Below the pieces are notes generated by a model. The model was not told where the DNA came from. It saw only the letters and a list, made by a program, of their open reading frames with translations, and did not search any database. From the NCBI GenBank assembly GCA_023441905.1, contig JAEZNC010000183.1:1-5054 (forward strand): a stretch of DNA of 5,054 nucleotides, given 5' to 3'. The stretch comes from Bacillota bacterium (GTDB lineage Bacteria; Bacillota; Clostridia; Christensenellales; SZUA-584). Positions 4,295 to 5,054 of this stretch are shown in pieces; positions within the stretch are counted from its first letter, which is position 1; every line of letters begins with the position of its first letter. A program made the translations under genes and the position numbers.

Positions 4295-5054
4295 TTACTC
4301 TGCGACGATCTTTAGTTCTCCGTTTTCTGCATCCACCTTCACAAGCCCGCCGTCAATCAGCGCGCCGGATACGATCATGCGCCCCACCTGCGTCTCCACC
4401 ACCTTTTGCAGATATCGCTTCACAGGCCGCGCGCCATAAACCGGCGTGTAGGATTTATCCACGATGACCTTTTTCGCCGCGTCCGTCACGCCAAGCTTGA
4501 TATTGCGCTCATTCAGCCGCTTTTGTATCGCCGCCACCGCAAGGTCAATAATGCGGATGATATCATCCTGCTTAAGCGGCCTGAACATCACGATGTCGTC
4601 CACGCGGTTTAAAAATTCGGGACGGAAATGCCGCGATAAGTCTCCCATAACCTGTGTACGCGCGTCTTCGGAGAGGTTGCCCTCATTATCGATACCCGAG
4701 AGCAAATACTCGCTGCCGATGTTGCTCGTCATGATCACCACTGTGTTTTTAAAATCCACCGTGCGCCCTTGGCTGTCGGTCAGCCGACCGTCGTCGAGCA
4801 GCTGCAGCAGCACGTTAAACACGTCGTGATGCGCTTTCTCAATCTCATCGAACAAAATCACGCAGTACGGCTTTCTGCGCACGGCCTCGGTCAGCTGCCC
4901 TCCTTCGTCGTACCCCACGTACCCCGGAGGCGCGCCGATCAGCCTTGCCACCGCGTGCTTTTCCATATACTCAGACATATCGATGCGCACCATGTTCTCC
5001 TCGCTGTCAAACAGCGCCTCGGAAATCGCCCGCGCAAGCTCCGTTTTCCCCACG
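4295..5054 (-). CDS. clpB: ATP-dependent chaperone ClpB, C-terminal part (runs off right edge)
   Basis: The visible 252 residues are the second AAA+ domain of ClpB, the hexameric disaggregase that threads aggregated proteins through its pore, working with DnaK, DnaJ and GrpE in the cytoplasm. Seen in order: the end of Walker A (VGKTEL, 1-6), the pore loop GYVGY (44-48), Walker B with DEIEKAH (69-75), sensor 1 in IMTSN (107-111), the arginine finger in FRPEFLNR (Arg150), and sensor 2 GARPVKR (207-213). The short C-terminal small domain ends KIVAE. The pore loop followed by EGGQLTEAVRRKPY and the LDDGRLTDSQGRTVDFKNT stretch point to ClpB. The IGF-loop part of ClpX/ClpA that docks ClpP is not visible in this segment. 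The GTG at the right edge is the Walker A valine, not a start; about 70 percent of the protein lies outside. Upstream promoter and CIRCE elements cannot be seen. Confidence 0.96.
   Translation of the reverse strand, partial: VGKTELARAISEALFDSEENMVRIDMSEYMEKHAVARLIGAPPGYVGYDEGGQLTEAVRRKPYCVILFDEIEKAHHDVFNVLLQLLDDGRLTDSQGRTVDFKNTVVIMTSNIGSEYLLSGIDNEGNLSEDARTQVMGDLSRHFRPEFLNRVDDIVMFRPLKQDDIIRIIDLAVAAIQKRLNERNIKLGVTDAAKKVIVDKSYTPVYGARPVKRYLQKVVETQVGRMIVSGALIDGGLVKVDAENGELKIVAE

Noticed and set aside
4295..5053. GTG at 5053 as a start giving a short separate ATPase
   Set aside because: The GTG encodes the valine inside the Walker A motif; the frame is cut by the window edge.
1..5054. CRISPR arrays, tRNA or rRNA genes, transposase genes
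   Set aside because: No regularly spaced direct repeats, cloverleaf with CCA-type features, or transposase motifs were seen on either strand.

Overview
The window looks like a chromosomal segment of a mid-GC Gram-positive anaerobe, probably class Clostridia (Bacillota). The basis is the strong AGGAGG-type ribosome binding sites, TTGNCA/TATACT sigma-A promoters, hairpin plus T-run terminators, a clostridial-type iron alcohol dehydrogenase start, a PadR regulator, and small DUF4064-like membrane proteins. This assignment is inference; no rRNA or tRNA is present to anchor it.

Layout from left to right. Bases 1-316 (minus) hold the N-terminal 105 codons of an iron-containing alcohol dehydrogenase that runs off the left edge. 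Bases 317-858 are non-coding or degraded. They hold a probable adh promoter, an apparent 3' gene remnant (563-683, minus) and, abutting it, a compact multi-hairpin element (684-839) that resembles a MITE or other intergenic repeat. Bases 859-2188 (minus) are a two-gene operon. A PadR-family regulator is followed, with a 4-base ATGA overlap, by an alpha/beta hydrolase broken by one missing base. The PadR promoter contains a perfect 17-bp palindrome between its -35 and -10 boxes, the arrangement expected for autorepression.

Bases 2302-4174 (plus) carry a tandem array of three related genes for small four-helix membrane proteins (A, B, C; DUF4064-like by pattern). Each has its own promoter and its own intrinsic terminator. 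All three promoters have exactly 17-base spacers and the same AATATTGGT block exactly 6 bases after the -10 box. Gene A has a strongly acidic, Asp/Tyr-rich external loop and a proline-rich tail. Gene C carries a single-base frameshift. Terminators A and C share an identical 24-bp sequence.

Bases 4209-5054 (minus) hold the C-terminal part of the disaggregase ClpB and its terminator, convergent with gene C. There is no obvious single pathway linking the genes. The most coherent unit is the triplicated membrane-protein array with its shared promoter signature, divergent from the PadR/hydrolase operon. The two one-base frameshifts in 5 kb, each just after a GGGC, need a read-level check before either gene is called dead.
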